Positions 8,800-16,295 of a stretch of 64,000 nucleotides of DNA are shown piece after piece. The stretch comes from Heyndrickxia sp050281185 (GTDB taxonomy: Bacteria > Bacillota > Bacilli > Bacillales > Bacillaceae_C), in contig NZ_JBNNWS010000001.1 in the NCBI RefSeq assembly GCF_050281185.1, forward strand, positions 62,001-126,000, read 5' to 3'. The notes beneath the pieces were generated by a model. It had not been told where the DNA came from, made no database searches, and saw only the letters and a list, made by a program, of their open reading frames with translations. Every line of letters begins with the position of its first letter. Position 1 is the stretch's first letter. Position numbers and translations under genes: made by a program.

Positions 8800-9816
8800 T
8801 CAAATAGATTTCGTTGATTCTCGTATTCTTAATTCAGTTCCTAATGTAACGACATGGTTGTCTGTTCTACCTTCAAGGATATCTAGCAATAATTTTGTTG
8901 CTTCATATCCCATTCGAAAGGTGTTTTGTGAGATGGTTGTTAATGAAGGTGTCACATAGGAAGCAAGTATTATATCGTCAAATCCTACAATTGATAGCTC
9001 TTTTGGGACTTCTATTCCCATCTTTCGAGCTGCCTTTATGACTCCTAAAGCCATTAAGTCACTTGCACAAAATACAGCTGTCAATTCTGGATGCTCCTTC
9101 AAAAGCTTCAGTGCTGCTTGTTCAGCTGCCTCCTCACTAAATTCACCGTTCGCAATCCATTCGTTTCTAATCGGCAAATTAGCCTTTTGAAAAGCATCTT
9201 TATAACCTTGCAAACGTTGTTGGCTGACAAACGCAAAATCATGTCCGTTAATCAACCCTATGTTTGTATGACCAGAATCTATTAAATGTTGAACCCCTTT
9301 TTTTGCTCCTAAAACATTGTCAGTAGTTACATAACCAACATTAGGAGAGGTAAGTGGGATATCAATCAATACACAGGGTATTTCACTTTCTACAACTTCT
9401 TTTAAATAGGGATCGTCCGTGCGAATACCTTGGATAATCACACCATCCACTCGGCGTTCTTTACAAAGCTGAGTATACGTTTTTTCCCTCTGCTTCGTAG
9501 ATGTTGTACTAAATAATACAAGATCGTAGTCACTTTCACCGACAAATTCATTTATTCCAGATAACATTTCAAAGGTAATATTATCCTTCGCACTCGATTT
9601 ATTTAAACCTGAAACAAGTAGACCAATTGTTTTGGATTTATTCATTACTAGACTACGTGCAAGAGTATTTGGGCTATAGTTCAATTCCTTTGCTACTCTA
9701 AGGATCTTTTCCCTTGTCTTCTCACTAACATCCGAATATCCATTTAACCCTCTTGATACCGTGGTGACTGACACACCAGCAACTCTTGCAATATCTTTTA
9801 TTGTTGTCAATTTCAA
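8800..9816 (-). CDS. LacI/GalR-family repressor of the oligosaccharide operon, 338 aa
   Basis: The N-terminal helix-turn-helix and hinge are typical: TIKDIARVAGVSVTTVSRGL at residues 4-23, then LNYSPNTLARSLV. The remainder is a periplasmic-binding-like effector domain (IGLLVSGLNKS; GVIIQGIR; CVLIDIPL). The start is TTG at 9816, with GGAGG 5-9 nt upstream. Operator 3 overlaps that ribosome site, so autorepression is likely. It lies directly upstream of the sugar genes in the same orientation. The inducer is unknown, presumably the transported oligosaccharide. Confidence 0.92.
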   Translation of the reverse strand: MKLTTIKDIARVAGVSVTTVSRGLNGYSDVSEKTREKILRVAKELNYSPNTLARSLVMNKSKTIGLLVSGLNKSSAKDNITFEMLSGINEFVGESDYDLVLFSTTSTKQREKTYTQLCKERRVDGVIIQGIRTDDPYLKEVVESEIPCVLIDIPLTSPNVGYVTTDNVLGAKKGVQHLIDSGHTNIGLINGHDFAFVSQQRLQGYKDAFQKANLPIRNEWIANGEFSEEAAEQAALKLLKEHPELTAVFCASDLMALGVIKAARKMGIEVPKELSIVGFDDIILASYVTPSLTTISQNTFRMGYEATKLLLDILEGRTDNHVVTLGTELRIRESTKSI

Positions 9817-9823
9817 AAAGCCT

Positions 9824-9837
9824 CCAAAACGTTTCGG
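9824..9837. promoter_or_regulatory. LacI-family operator 3, overlapping the repressor ribosome site
   Basis: Third identical CCAAAACGTTTCGG. Its last two bases in the leftward direction form part of the GGAGG before the repressor TTG start. Confidence 0.85.
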
Positions 9838-10039
9838 ATTTATTAATTGATTGTATTCTACAATATTACGAAAGCGATTTCAATATTTTTTGTAAAAAAT
9901 ATTAATGGGACTGCAAATAAGCATATCTGCTTTTCTAGAAATATACAAATTACTTCTCTTTACTTTTTAGCATTAAAGCTTATATCATAAACGGGTACTA
10001 AGTGAAGGATCAATCCTTTTATTTGAAACCATTTATCTT

Positions 10040-10492
10040 TTAAAATGGCTTCAATATCATTAATACAATAATAACAAGAAAAATAGCATTCTCTACGTTC
10101 TCATATCGGAAGAGTTCTTTTGATAAACGGTAATACTCTTCTGGAATTTTTTCTTCTTTATATGATTCTAATAATTCTTTAATAGGTTTTGATTTACGTG
10201 ATAGTACAAGCGGCCCCATTGCCAGCCCTATAAAAAAGAGAATTAGGCTGGTCAAATACCATCCCATTTGAAAGAGACTTGGATTTAATGCTCCCATTAG
10301 TAAACCTGTCACTAATAAAAGTGTTCCCCCAATCATAACAAAAAAATGCAAATCCCTTCTAATTCCATAAGCTTGTCTTAACTCTGTCATCGTCTTTGCT
10401 GACTTCGCAATTCTTGTTAAAATGAACCCCGGTCCCATTCCTAATATTGCAGAAAATATGTGTATAAAAATAAGGATTTTATAAATTACCAA
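10040..10492 (-). CDS. DUF2269-type integral membrane protein, 150 aa
   Basis: Four predicted membrane segments with the pattern IFIHIFSAILGMGPGFIL near the N-terminus, a histidine-bearing first helix, and DLHFFVMIGGTLLLVTGL in the second. This resembles the DUF2269 family of predicted membrane proteins of unknown function. The start TTG at 10492 is preferred because GGCGGAGGG lies 6 nt upstream. An in-frame extension to 10561 has no ribosome site and would begin inside a small repeat. It appears to be a single-gene unit. Confidence 0.7.
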   Translation of the reverse strand: MVIYKILIFIHIFSAILGMGPGFILTRIAKSAKTMTELRQAYGIRRDLHFFVMIGGTLLLVTGLLMGALNPSLFQMGWYLTSLILFFIGLAMGPLVLSRKSKPIKELLESYKEEKIPEEYYRLSKELFRYENVENAIFLVIIVLMILKPF

Positions 10493-10543
10493 TTGATACC
10501 CTCCGCCTAACAAATTCCACGATAAAAACATTATAAACCACTT

Positions 10544-10559
10544 CTTGGTGTCAGGCACC
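10544..10559. repeat. Small palindrome GGTGTCAGGCACC type
   Basis: TGGTGTCAGGCACCA shares GTGTCAGGCA with the terminator stem at 204-236. It is a short dispersed word near a gene start. Confidence 0.4.
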
Positions 10560-10591
10560 ATTTATGCAATTTTCGTAATATTTATTCGCCA

Positions 10592-11221
10592 TTATGAATA
10601 AAAGGTTTCAGACGCCAAAGTAAATCCTATATAAACAGCTGTTCCCCACATGACTATTGCTGAAATTTTATTTAATATAGATAAAAAACGGCCTGTTTTA
10701 TCGATCTTCCCTATTAATCTACCGGCAATTCCAAGTCCGGTAAACCACAACCATGAAACTAGAATACATACGACTGCAAATGCCACTTTTTCAATTCCAG
10801 CATATTTTAATGAACTTGTTCCTATCACACCAACTGTATCTAGAATCGCATGCGGATTTAATAATGATACTGACATTGCAAAAGCAATTTGTTTTTTCGG
10901 AGTAAACAAAATATCTTTTTTCTTCTCATCAACTTTAGGTGTAACTTTCCAGATAACAAAACCCATATAGACTAAAAAACAAATACCCGCAGAAAGAAGG
11001 ACTGCTTTTAGCCAATAATATTCAAGTACGACCACTGATACCCCTAAGACCGCTAAAGAAATTAATAAAGTGTCACAAATGGATGCTGTGATGATCACTG
11101 GTAATGCCTTTATAAACCGAGGATGAACCGCTCCTTGATTAAAGACAAATACATTTTGTACCCCTAACGGGAGAATTAATCCGAATGCTAAAATAAAACC
11201 ATGAAGAATTGCTTCTAACAT
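10592..11221 (-). CDS. LysE/ArgO-family amino acid exporter, 209 aa
   Basis: Six membrane segments with the family signature GLILPLGVQNVFVFNQG near the N-terminus and SVSLLNPHAILDTVGVIG at about residue 122. LysE/ArgO proteins export basic amino acids such as lysine or arginine; the substrate here is not proven. The start is ATG at 11221, with TTGGAGGAG upstream. It is divergent from a MocR-type regulator, with operator-like repeats in the shared control region, so regulation by that protein is likely. Confidence 0.9.
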   Translation of the reverse strand: MLEAILHGFILAFGLILPLGVQNVFVFNQGAVHPRFIKALPVIITASICDTLLISLAVLGVSVVVLEYYWLKAVLLSAGICFLVYMGFVIWKVTPKVDEKKKDILFTPKKQIAFAMSVSLLNPHAILDTVGVIGTSSLKYAGIEKVAFAVVCILVSWLWFTGLGIAGRLIGKIDKTGRFLSILNKISAIVMWGTAVYIGFTLASETFYS

Positions 11222-11279
11222 ATTTACTCCTCCAACTTGAGTATTTCTTACATTGTAAAAGAAAAGATTATGTTGGTCT

Positions 11280-11310
11280 CCAACCATTTGGTTGGGATTT
11301 TATCCAACCA
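11280..11310. promoter_or_regulatory. Probable MocR operator: direct plus inverted CCAACCA repeats
   Basis: Three half-sites are visible: CCAACCA at 11280-11286, its inverse TGGTTGG at 11289-11295, and a second CCAACCA at 11304-11310. Direct plus inverted repeats are the known layout for MocR regulators such as GabR and PdxR. A TATAAT-like -10 for the rightward regulator gene is at 11317-11322. Confidence 0.65.
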
Positions 11311-11350
11311 ATCGTTTATAATATTAAAAAATGGGAGGAATGATTCTTTA

Positions 11351-12793
11351 ATGTCAATAGAATGGATGTTAAACAAGTCATCTTCAATTCCACTACATAA
11401 ACAAATATACGAATATATTAAAAGAAAAATAATGAATGGTGAGTGGTCAGTGGGAACTAGAATTCCTCCACAACGAGACCTAGCTGAAAAATTCCAAGTA
11501 AATCGAAGTACTATTGTCTATGCGCTTGGAGAGCTGGCAGCTGATGGATTAATTGAATCAAAGGTTGGAAAAGGAACCGTTGTTGTAAATAACACTTGGA
11601 GTTTAATGGCTTCTACTCCACCACCCGATTGGAATAGTTATGTAAAGTCAGGTTTTTATCATCCCAATATACAAATGATTCAAGAGATTAATAAGGCTGA
11701 ATCTAACCCGAACATTATTCGCCTTGGGACAGGTGAGCTATCTCCCAAATTACTGCCTACTGAAAAGATGAAACAAATCTTTATGAGTAAATCTTCCACC
11801 AAGCTTTCTTTAGGTTATTCGGAACCAAAGGGGAGCATCTTCTTAAGAGAAATAATAAGTGAATATTTAAAATCGAAGGGGATAGACGCATCTCCTTCTT
11901 CAATATTGATTGTATCGGGAGGACTTCAAGCATTACAATTAATCTCTTTCGGTCTTTTACACCGGGACTCAACCATTTTTCTCGAATCTCCTTCCTACCT
12001 TCATTCCATCCATGTCTTCCAATCAGCAGGAATGAATTTGCTTGGAATTTCTATGGATGATGAAGGGATTCAAACTGAAGAGATAGGAAGATTAAAAAGA
12101 CAGCATAACGGAGCATTGCTCTATACCATTCCTTCCTTTCACAACCCAACAGGTATATTAATGTCTTCAAATAGACGAATGGAGTTATTGAACGTTTGTA
12201 AAAAAGAAAGATTGCCAATCATTGAGGACGATGTTTATGGAGACTTGTGTTTTGAACGTATACCACCCAATCCTTTAAAATCTCTAGATAACCAAGGGCT
12301 TGTATTATACATGGGGAGTATGTCTAAAACCCTAGGACCTGGTTTGAGGATTGGTTGGATCGTTGGTCCTGAACCAGTGATTGATCGTTTATCAGATATT
12401 AAAATGCAAACCGATTATGGATCAAGTTCTTTATCCCAATTTGCAGTTGCAGAATGGCTGTCGAGCGGGCAATATCATGAACACATTAAAAAAATACGAA
12501 CAGAATTGACTTACCGACGGGACTTTACTCTTGCTATACTTAATAAGTATTTTAAAGAATTAGCAACGTGGAATAAACCAAAAGGCGGTTTTTATATTTG
12601 GCTTACTATCCATAAACACATTTCAGTTTATAAATTATTTGAAAAAGCACTGAAAGAAGGAATTTTATTAAATCCAGGGAATATTTACGATCGAAACGAT
12701 CAACACCATCTTCGAATCTCTTATGCATATGCACCTCTCCACCAATTAGAGAAGGGACTAATTAGAATTGCCGAACTCATTCAGGATCTCTAA
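11351..12793 (+). CDS. MocR-family (GntR-aminotransferase) transcriptional regulator, 480 aa
   Basis: The N-terminal GntR winged helix occupies about residues 1-75 (IPLHKQIYEYIKRKI, PPQRDLAEKFQVNRSTIVYAL). A fold-type I aminotransferase-like domain follows, with HNPTG at about 265 and the PLP lysine motif GSMSKTLGPGLRIG at about 337-350. MocR proteins use PLP as a ligand-sensing cofactor. The start is ATG at 11351 with GGGAGGA upstream; the longer frame to 11237 would read through the operator. It is divergent from the LysE exporter, its probable target. Confidence 0.92.
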   Translation: MSIEWMLNKSSSIPLHKQIYEYIKRKIMNGEWSVGTRIPPQRDLAEKFQVNRSTIVYALGELAADGLIESKVGKGTVVVNNTWSLMASTPPPDWNSYVKSGFYHPNIQMIQEINKAESNPNIIRLGTGELSPKLLPTEKMKQIFMSKSSTKLSLGYSEPKGSIFLREIISEYLKSKGIDASPSSILIVSGGLQALQLISFGLLHRDSTIFLESPSYLHSIHVFQSAGMNLLGISMDDEGIQTEEIGRLKRQHNGALLYTIPSFHNPTGILMSSNRRMELLNVCKKERLPIIEDDVYGDLCFERIPPNPLKSLDNQGLVLYMGSMSKTLGPGLRIGWIVGPEPVIDRLSDIKMQTDYGSSSLSQFAVAEWLSSGQYHEHIKKIRTELTYRRDFTLAILNKYFKELATWNKPKGGFYIWLTIHKHISVYKLFEKALKEGILLNPGNIYDRNDQHHLRISYAYAPLHQLEKGLIRIAELIQDL

Positions 12794-12817
12794 TTACTGG
12801 TTTTAGCTCATCCCTCC

Positions 12818-12853
12818 AAAAGGTATCAGGTTCTAGGACCTGATACCTTTTTT
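12818..12853. terminator. Bidirectional terminator between convergent genes
   Basis: AAAAGGTATCAGG pairs with CCTGATACCTTTTT. It serves the MocR gene and the leftward thiolase gene, whose last codons (VSGPRT) and stop fall inside the stem. Confidence 0.85.
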
Positions 12854-13947
12854 CTCACAACTTCAAACAATAATGCTAAGCCAACTCCCCCACCGCTTCC
12901 GATCGCAGCAATAGCATATGTTATATCACTTCTTCGTTGGACTTCATAAAAAAGACGTGTTACTAAAATGGCACCGGAAGCCCCATATGGATGACCTAAG
13001 GTTAAAGCTCCTCCCAGTACATTTAATTTTTCGTATGGGATGGATAGTTCTTGAGCACATGCTACAATTTTTGAAGCAAATGCTTCATTTATTTCAATTA
13101 AATCAATATCTTCTATTGCTAATTCGTTTCTTTTTAGCAATTCCTGAATAGCAGGGGCAGGGGAAAATCCTGGAAAATTAGGATGAACACCAGATACCTG
13201 GCTATCCACAAAGCGTAAAACAGGCTCATAATCAAATTGATTTGCAAAGTTTTCTTCCATAATTAATACTGCACAAGCACCATCATGAATTCCGCAGCTG
13301 TTTGCTGCAGTAACTGTACCAGCTTCCTTTTTAAAAATTGGTCTTGCCCGTTTCAGCAGCTTCTTCATATCTCTTCTTCGAAAGAACTCTTCATCAGTTT
13401 CGATTTGATTAAGCTTTAATATTTCATGTTGATAAAAGCCAAGTTCGTATGCATTTATGCTTCGCAAATAGCTCTTAAATGCATACTCATCTTGTCTTTC
13501 ACGTGAAATTCTATATTTCTCAGCTACGTATTCAGCAGCAACTCCCATATCTGGATCACCAATATGTACTGGTGAAAATTGAGCACGATTTTTGAAAGGG
13601 GACGTGCTCGTGCTTTCTACTCCACCAGCAAGATAACACTTGCCTGCGCCACCTTGAACGAAATAACAAGCTGTTCGGATTGCTTCCAAACCAGCACTGC
13701 ATTGTCTATCAATAGTCATACCTGGGATAGTAAGTGGTAGCCCTGCTTCTAATGCTGACAATCTAGCTATATTACCGCCAAGACCTACGATATTCCCTAC
13801 TATTACATCATCAATCTCCGTTTCTATATCTTTAGCTAAATGCTGTAAAAGAGGGGCTGCTAATTCATGTGGTTGAAAGGAACTTAGAATACCGTTTTCT
13901 CTCCCAATCGGAGTTCGTTTCGCCTTTACAATCACAGCCTTTTTCAT
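12826..13947 (-). CDS. yhfS: Thiolase-family acetyl-CoA acyltransferase (YhfS-like), 373 aa
   Basis: Thiolase fold with the acyl-accepting Cys83 in IDRQCSAGLEA and the C-terminal GHPYGASGA (His319). The second catalytic cysteine of biosynthetic thiolases (C-x-GGG-x-G) is replaced: the motif reads GSGGGVG, with Gly350 at the Cys position. Catalysis therefore may differ from standard acetoacetyl-CoA thiolases. The ATG overlaps the acyl-CoA synthetase stop (ATGA), so translation is coupled. The order bioY-yhfT-yhfS matches Bacillus subtilis yhfU-yhfT-yhfS. BirA-type repression through the shared promoter is likely. Confidence 0.85.
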   Translation of the reverse strand: MKKAVIVKAKRTPIGRENGILSSFQPHELAAPLLQHLAKDIETEIDDVIVGNIVGLGGNIARLSALEAGLPLTIPGMTIDRQCSAGLEAIRTACYFVQGGAGKCYLAGGVESTSTSPFKNRAQFSPVHIGDPDMGVAAEYVAEKYRISRERQDEYAFKSYLRSINAYELGFYQHEILKLNQIETDEEFFRRRDMKKLLKRARPIFKKEAGTVTAANSCGIHDGACAVLIMEENFANQFDYEPVLRFVDSQVSGVHPNFPGFSPAPAIQELLKRNELAIEDIDLIEINEAFASKIVACAQELSIPYEKLNVLGGALTLGHPYGASGAILVTRLFYEVQRRSDITYAIAAIGSGGGVGLALLFEVVRKKVSGPRT

Positions 13948-15404
13948 GAAAGCTCCCCCTGTTCTATTATCTCTTTCACTTTGGATCTAGCAATCTTACC
14001 ACTAGTTGTAAGTGGAATTTGGTCGACAAAATACCATTTACGAGGTACTTTATACGAAGCGAGCATTGTCTTACAAAATTTTCTTAGTTCCTGTTTAAGA
14101 GCTTTTCCCTTTATTACAGCTGCCACAACCTGTCCCCAATAACGGTCAGGTAATCCAATTACTGCTACATCCTCAACCTTTGGATGCGAGGAAAGAACCG
14201 CTTCAATTTCTTCAGAGAAGATATTCATTCCACCATATAAAATCATATTTTTTTCACGGCCCATAATATATAAGTAACCTGACTCGTCTACATACCCCAT
14301 ATCATGTACCGTGCTCCACCCATCCTTATCTTGGATGGACTGAATTCTTTGACAATTTGTCTCAATATATCCCATAAATACCATATTACTTCTTACAAAT
14401 ATTTTTCCTGCTTCATATGGGCTCGCTATGGTTCCATCTTTTTTTCTTATCTGAATCTCTACGTTATAACATGGCCTTCCAACTGAACCAGGTCTTTCAA
14501 TATTTTCTTGATTGGATAGGACAGTTACGAAGCTAAGTTCACTCGCTCCATAAAATTCATACATACAAAGATTTGGAAACATCTTTCGTATTCTCTGCTT
14601 TGAATCAGGTTCCCATTTAGCACCGGAGGAAATGATTGTTACTTGTTTTTCTATGACATCTTTTTCTTTTAAAATAGCTTCAATCATCGTTGGCACTAAA
14701 TATATGACAGTAATCGGATACTCTTTCAATAGTGATAGTGTCATGTACGGAGTGAATTTTTCTAATAAATATATCGTCCCGCCTAAGAATAACGTACTAA
14801 TGGCACCGTACAAAAAATGCGAATGAATAAGTGCACCAGGAATGACCACATGCTCGTTATCCTTCATTTGAAAATCATATGTATTACATTCAAAACTTGC
14901 CGCCCAAGAGGCATGAGCTCTTACAAATGCTTTCGGCTCGCCTGTTGAACCAGATGTAAATCCCATGTAGAATGGATGCTCCCCACTGAGATGAGCAGTA
15001 TATTCAATTGGAGATTGATCTATTTCCTCTATGCAATCTTCCCAAAAAACTACATTAGAATTGGATACCAACTTATCTTTCATATTCCTTGTAGTAATAA
15101 TTATTGAAGGTGAACAAAGTTTCATTCGTTTTTGTAATTCTTCGTCTTGCCATTTTACATCAAGTGGAGCAACTATCCACCCTGCAGCGGAAGCGCCAGC
15201 AAAAAGTTGTAAGAAAGGAATCCCGTTATGCATAAGGATAGCAATCCTTTTACAACTTACCTGAAGAGATGTTAGCCAGTTTGCCGTTTTACAAATTAGT
15301 TTAAACCACTGATCATAGCTTATCTTGTGATCTTGAGTATGAATGGCAATTCGATCGGGATGTTGAAAACGATGATTCGAATATGTATGTGTTATCGTAG
15401 CCAT
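13944..15404 (-). CDS. yhfT: AMP-forming acyl-CoA synthetase (YhfT-like), 486 aa
   Basis: ANL-superfamily enzyme. The P-loop FTSGSTGEPKAFVRAH is at about residues 152-167, YGASELSF at about 283, and MGYVDESGYLYIMGREKNMI near 365-385. The A10 lysine motif LTTSGKIARSKV is at the C-terminus. It activates a fatty or other organic acid to the CoA thioester for the thiolase. The start is ATG at 15404, with AAGGAG upstream. It lies between bioY and yhfS in the BirA-controlled operon. The acyl specificity cannot be read from the sequence. Confidence 0.9.
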   Translation of the reverse strand: MATITHTYSNHRFQHPDRIAIHTQDHKISYDQWFKLICKTANWLTSLQVSCKRIAILMHNGIPFLQLFAGASAAGWIVAPLDVKWQDEELQKRMKLCSPSIIITTRNMKDKLVSNSNVVFWEDCIEEIDQSPIEYTAHLSGEHPFYMGFTSGSTGEPKAFVRAHASWAASFECNTYDFQMKDNEHVVIPGALIHSHFLYGAISTLFLGGTIYLLEKFTPYMTLSLLKEYPITVIYLVPTMIEAILKEKDVIEKQVTIISSGAKWEPDSKQRIRKMFPNLCMYEFYGASELSFVTVLSNQENIERPGSVGRPCYNVEIQIRKKDGTIASPYEAGKIFVRSNMVFMGYIETNCQRIQSIQDKDGWSTVHDMGYVDESGYLYIMGREKNMILYGGMNIFSEEIEAVLSSHPKVEDVAVIGLPDRYWGQVVAAVIKGKALKQELRKFCKTMLASYKVPRKWYFVDQIPLTTSGKIARSKVKEIIEQGELS

Positions 15405-15447
15405 TTCAATTCTCCTTTTAAAAAAGATATTAGTAAAAAGAGACACA

Positions 15448-16011
15448 TCATAGTGTCTCCTTTTCCTTGTAAGTGTGAATCTTTAATGCTGGTGATTTTC
15501 TTAATTTATAAACTAAAAAAGTAGCAATCACCGCTTTTATTATATCGCCAGGAATATAAACTAGACTTAGCTTGATTGCTTGTAAAAGAGGAATGTTCAT
15601 TACAAATGACTGAACTGGTACTCCGAACACATAAAGTAAAAATACTCCTACTAATAAGTTCGTGACTAAAATTTTTATAAAGCTTAGAACTCGGATACGA
15701 GAAATAATAAATCCAAGCAGGAAGGCAATAATAATATATCCAAATAAATAACCAGCGCTTGGTCCTACAAAAACACTGATTCCACCTCGCCCACCAGATA
15801 GAAGTGGCATGCCTGCTGCAACTAGAAGTAAAAATACAATCTGGCTCCAAGCTCCTAATCTAGCTCCTAATACACCGCCAGCAAGCAGGACTCCTATATT
15901 TTGAAGTGTGATAGGGACTGGTGTAAAGGATAAAAAAATGGGTGAAACAAGCCCCAGTGCCCCCATTATGGCAGCAAATAATGCAATATATGTAATATCT
16001 CGTACTTTCAT
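15448..16011 (-). CDS. bioY: Biotin transporter substrate-binding subunit BioY, 187 aa
   Basis: Integral membrane S-component of the ECF type. The signatures include TPVPITLQNIGVLLAGG at about residues 31-47 and GPSAGYLFGY at about 86. BioY binds biotin and works alone or with an ECF ATPase module encoded elsewhere. The start is ATG at 16011 with GGGGGAC upstream. It is first in the operon bioY-yhfT-yhfS. The promoter overlaps a BirA-type operator, so expression should rise when biotin is scarce. Confidence 0.93.
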   Translation of the reverse strand: MKVRDITYIALFAAIMGALGLVSPIFLSFTPVPITLQNIGVLLAGGVLGARLGAWSQIVFLLLVAAGMPLLSGGRGGISVFVGPSAGYLFGYIIIAFLLGFIISRIRVLSFIKILVTNLLVGVFLLYVFGVPVQSFVMNIPLLQAIKLSLVYIPGDIIKAVIATFLVYKLRKSPALKIHTYKEKETL

Positions 16012-16055
16012 AATGTCCCCCTTTTGAAATTTCTCTCTCCGTGAATACATTATTA

Positions 16056-16084
16056 ATTTTATTCTCCGTAAAAATATATGTCAA
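16056..16084 (-). promoter_or_regulatory. SigA-type promoter of the bioY operon
   Basis: Read leftward: TTGACA (16079-16084), a 17-bp spacer, then TAAAAT (16056-16061). The -35 box is part of the left arm of the BirA-type operator. Confidence 0.8.
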
Positions 16085-16107
16085 CCTAAATTTATTTTAG
16101 GTTGACA
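16079..16107. promoter_or_regulatory. BirA (biotin repressor) operator
   Basis: Perfect 12-bp inverted repeat: TGTCAACCTAAA, 5 nt, TTTAGGTTGACA. The TGTCAACC/GGTTGACA ends separated by 13 bp match the Gram-positive BirA site pattern. It overlaps the -35 of the bioY operon, consistent with repression. Confidence 0.85.
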
Positions 16108-16230
16108 TAAAAAAATCCATCATACATTCCATAAGGGAAAACAACTTTCATTTTATGACGAGGAAAATTATAAAAGAAAACATAAAAATAGATCCCTAAA
16201 CAACGGATATTTTACAAGATTAATTGAAAC

Positions 16231-16264
16231 AAAAAGCGAACAGTACCATGCTGTTCGCTTTTTG
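16231..16264. terminator. Terminator downstream of the beta-helix gene
   Basis: AAAAAGCGAACAG pairs with CTGTTCGCTTTTT around TACCATG. It lies 32 nt past the stop of the leftward beta-helix gene. Confidence 0.8.
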
Positions 16265-16295
16265 AAAAAGATTTTTGTTCGGATAGAATCTTTTT

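Noticed and set aside
15506..15850. Second leftward frame inside bioY
   Set aside because: Rich in Trp, Ser and Tyr from reading membrane-helix codons out of frame; bioY explains the region.
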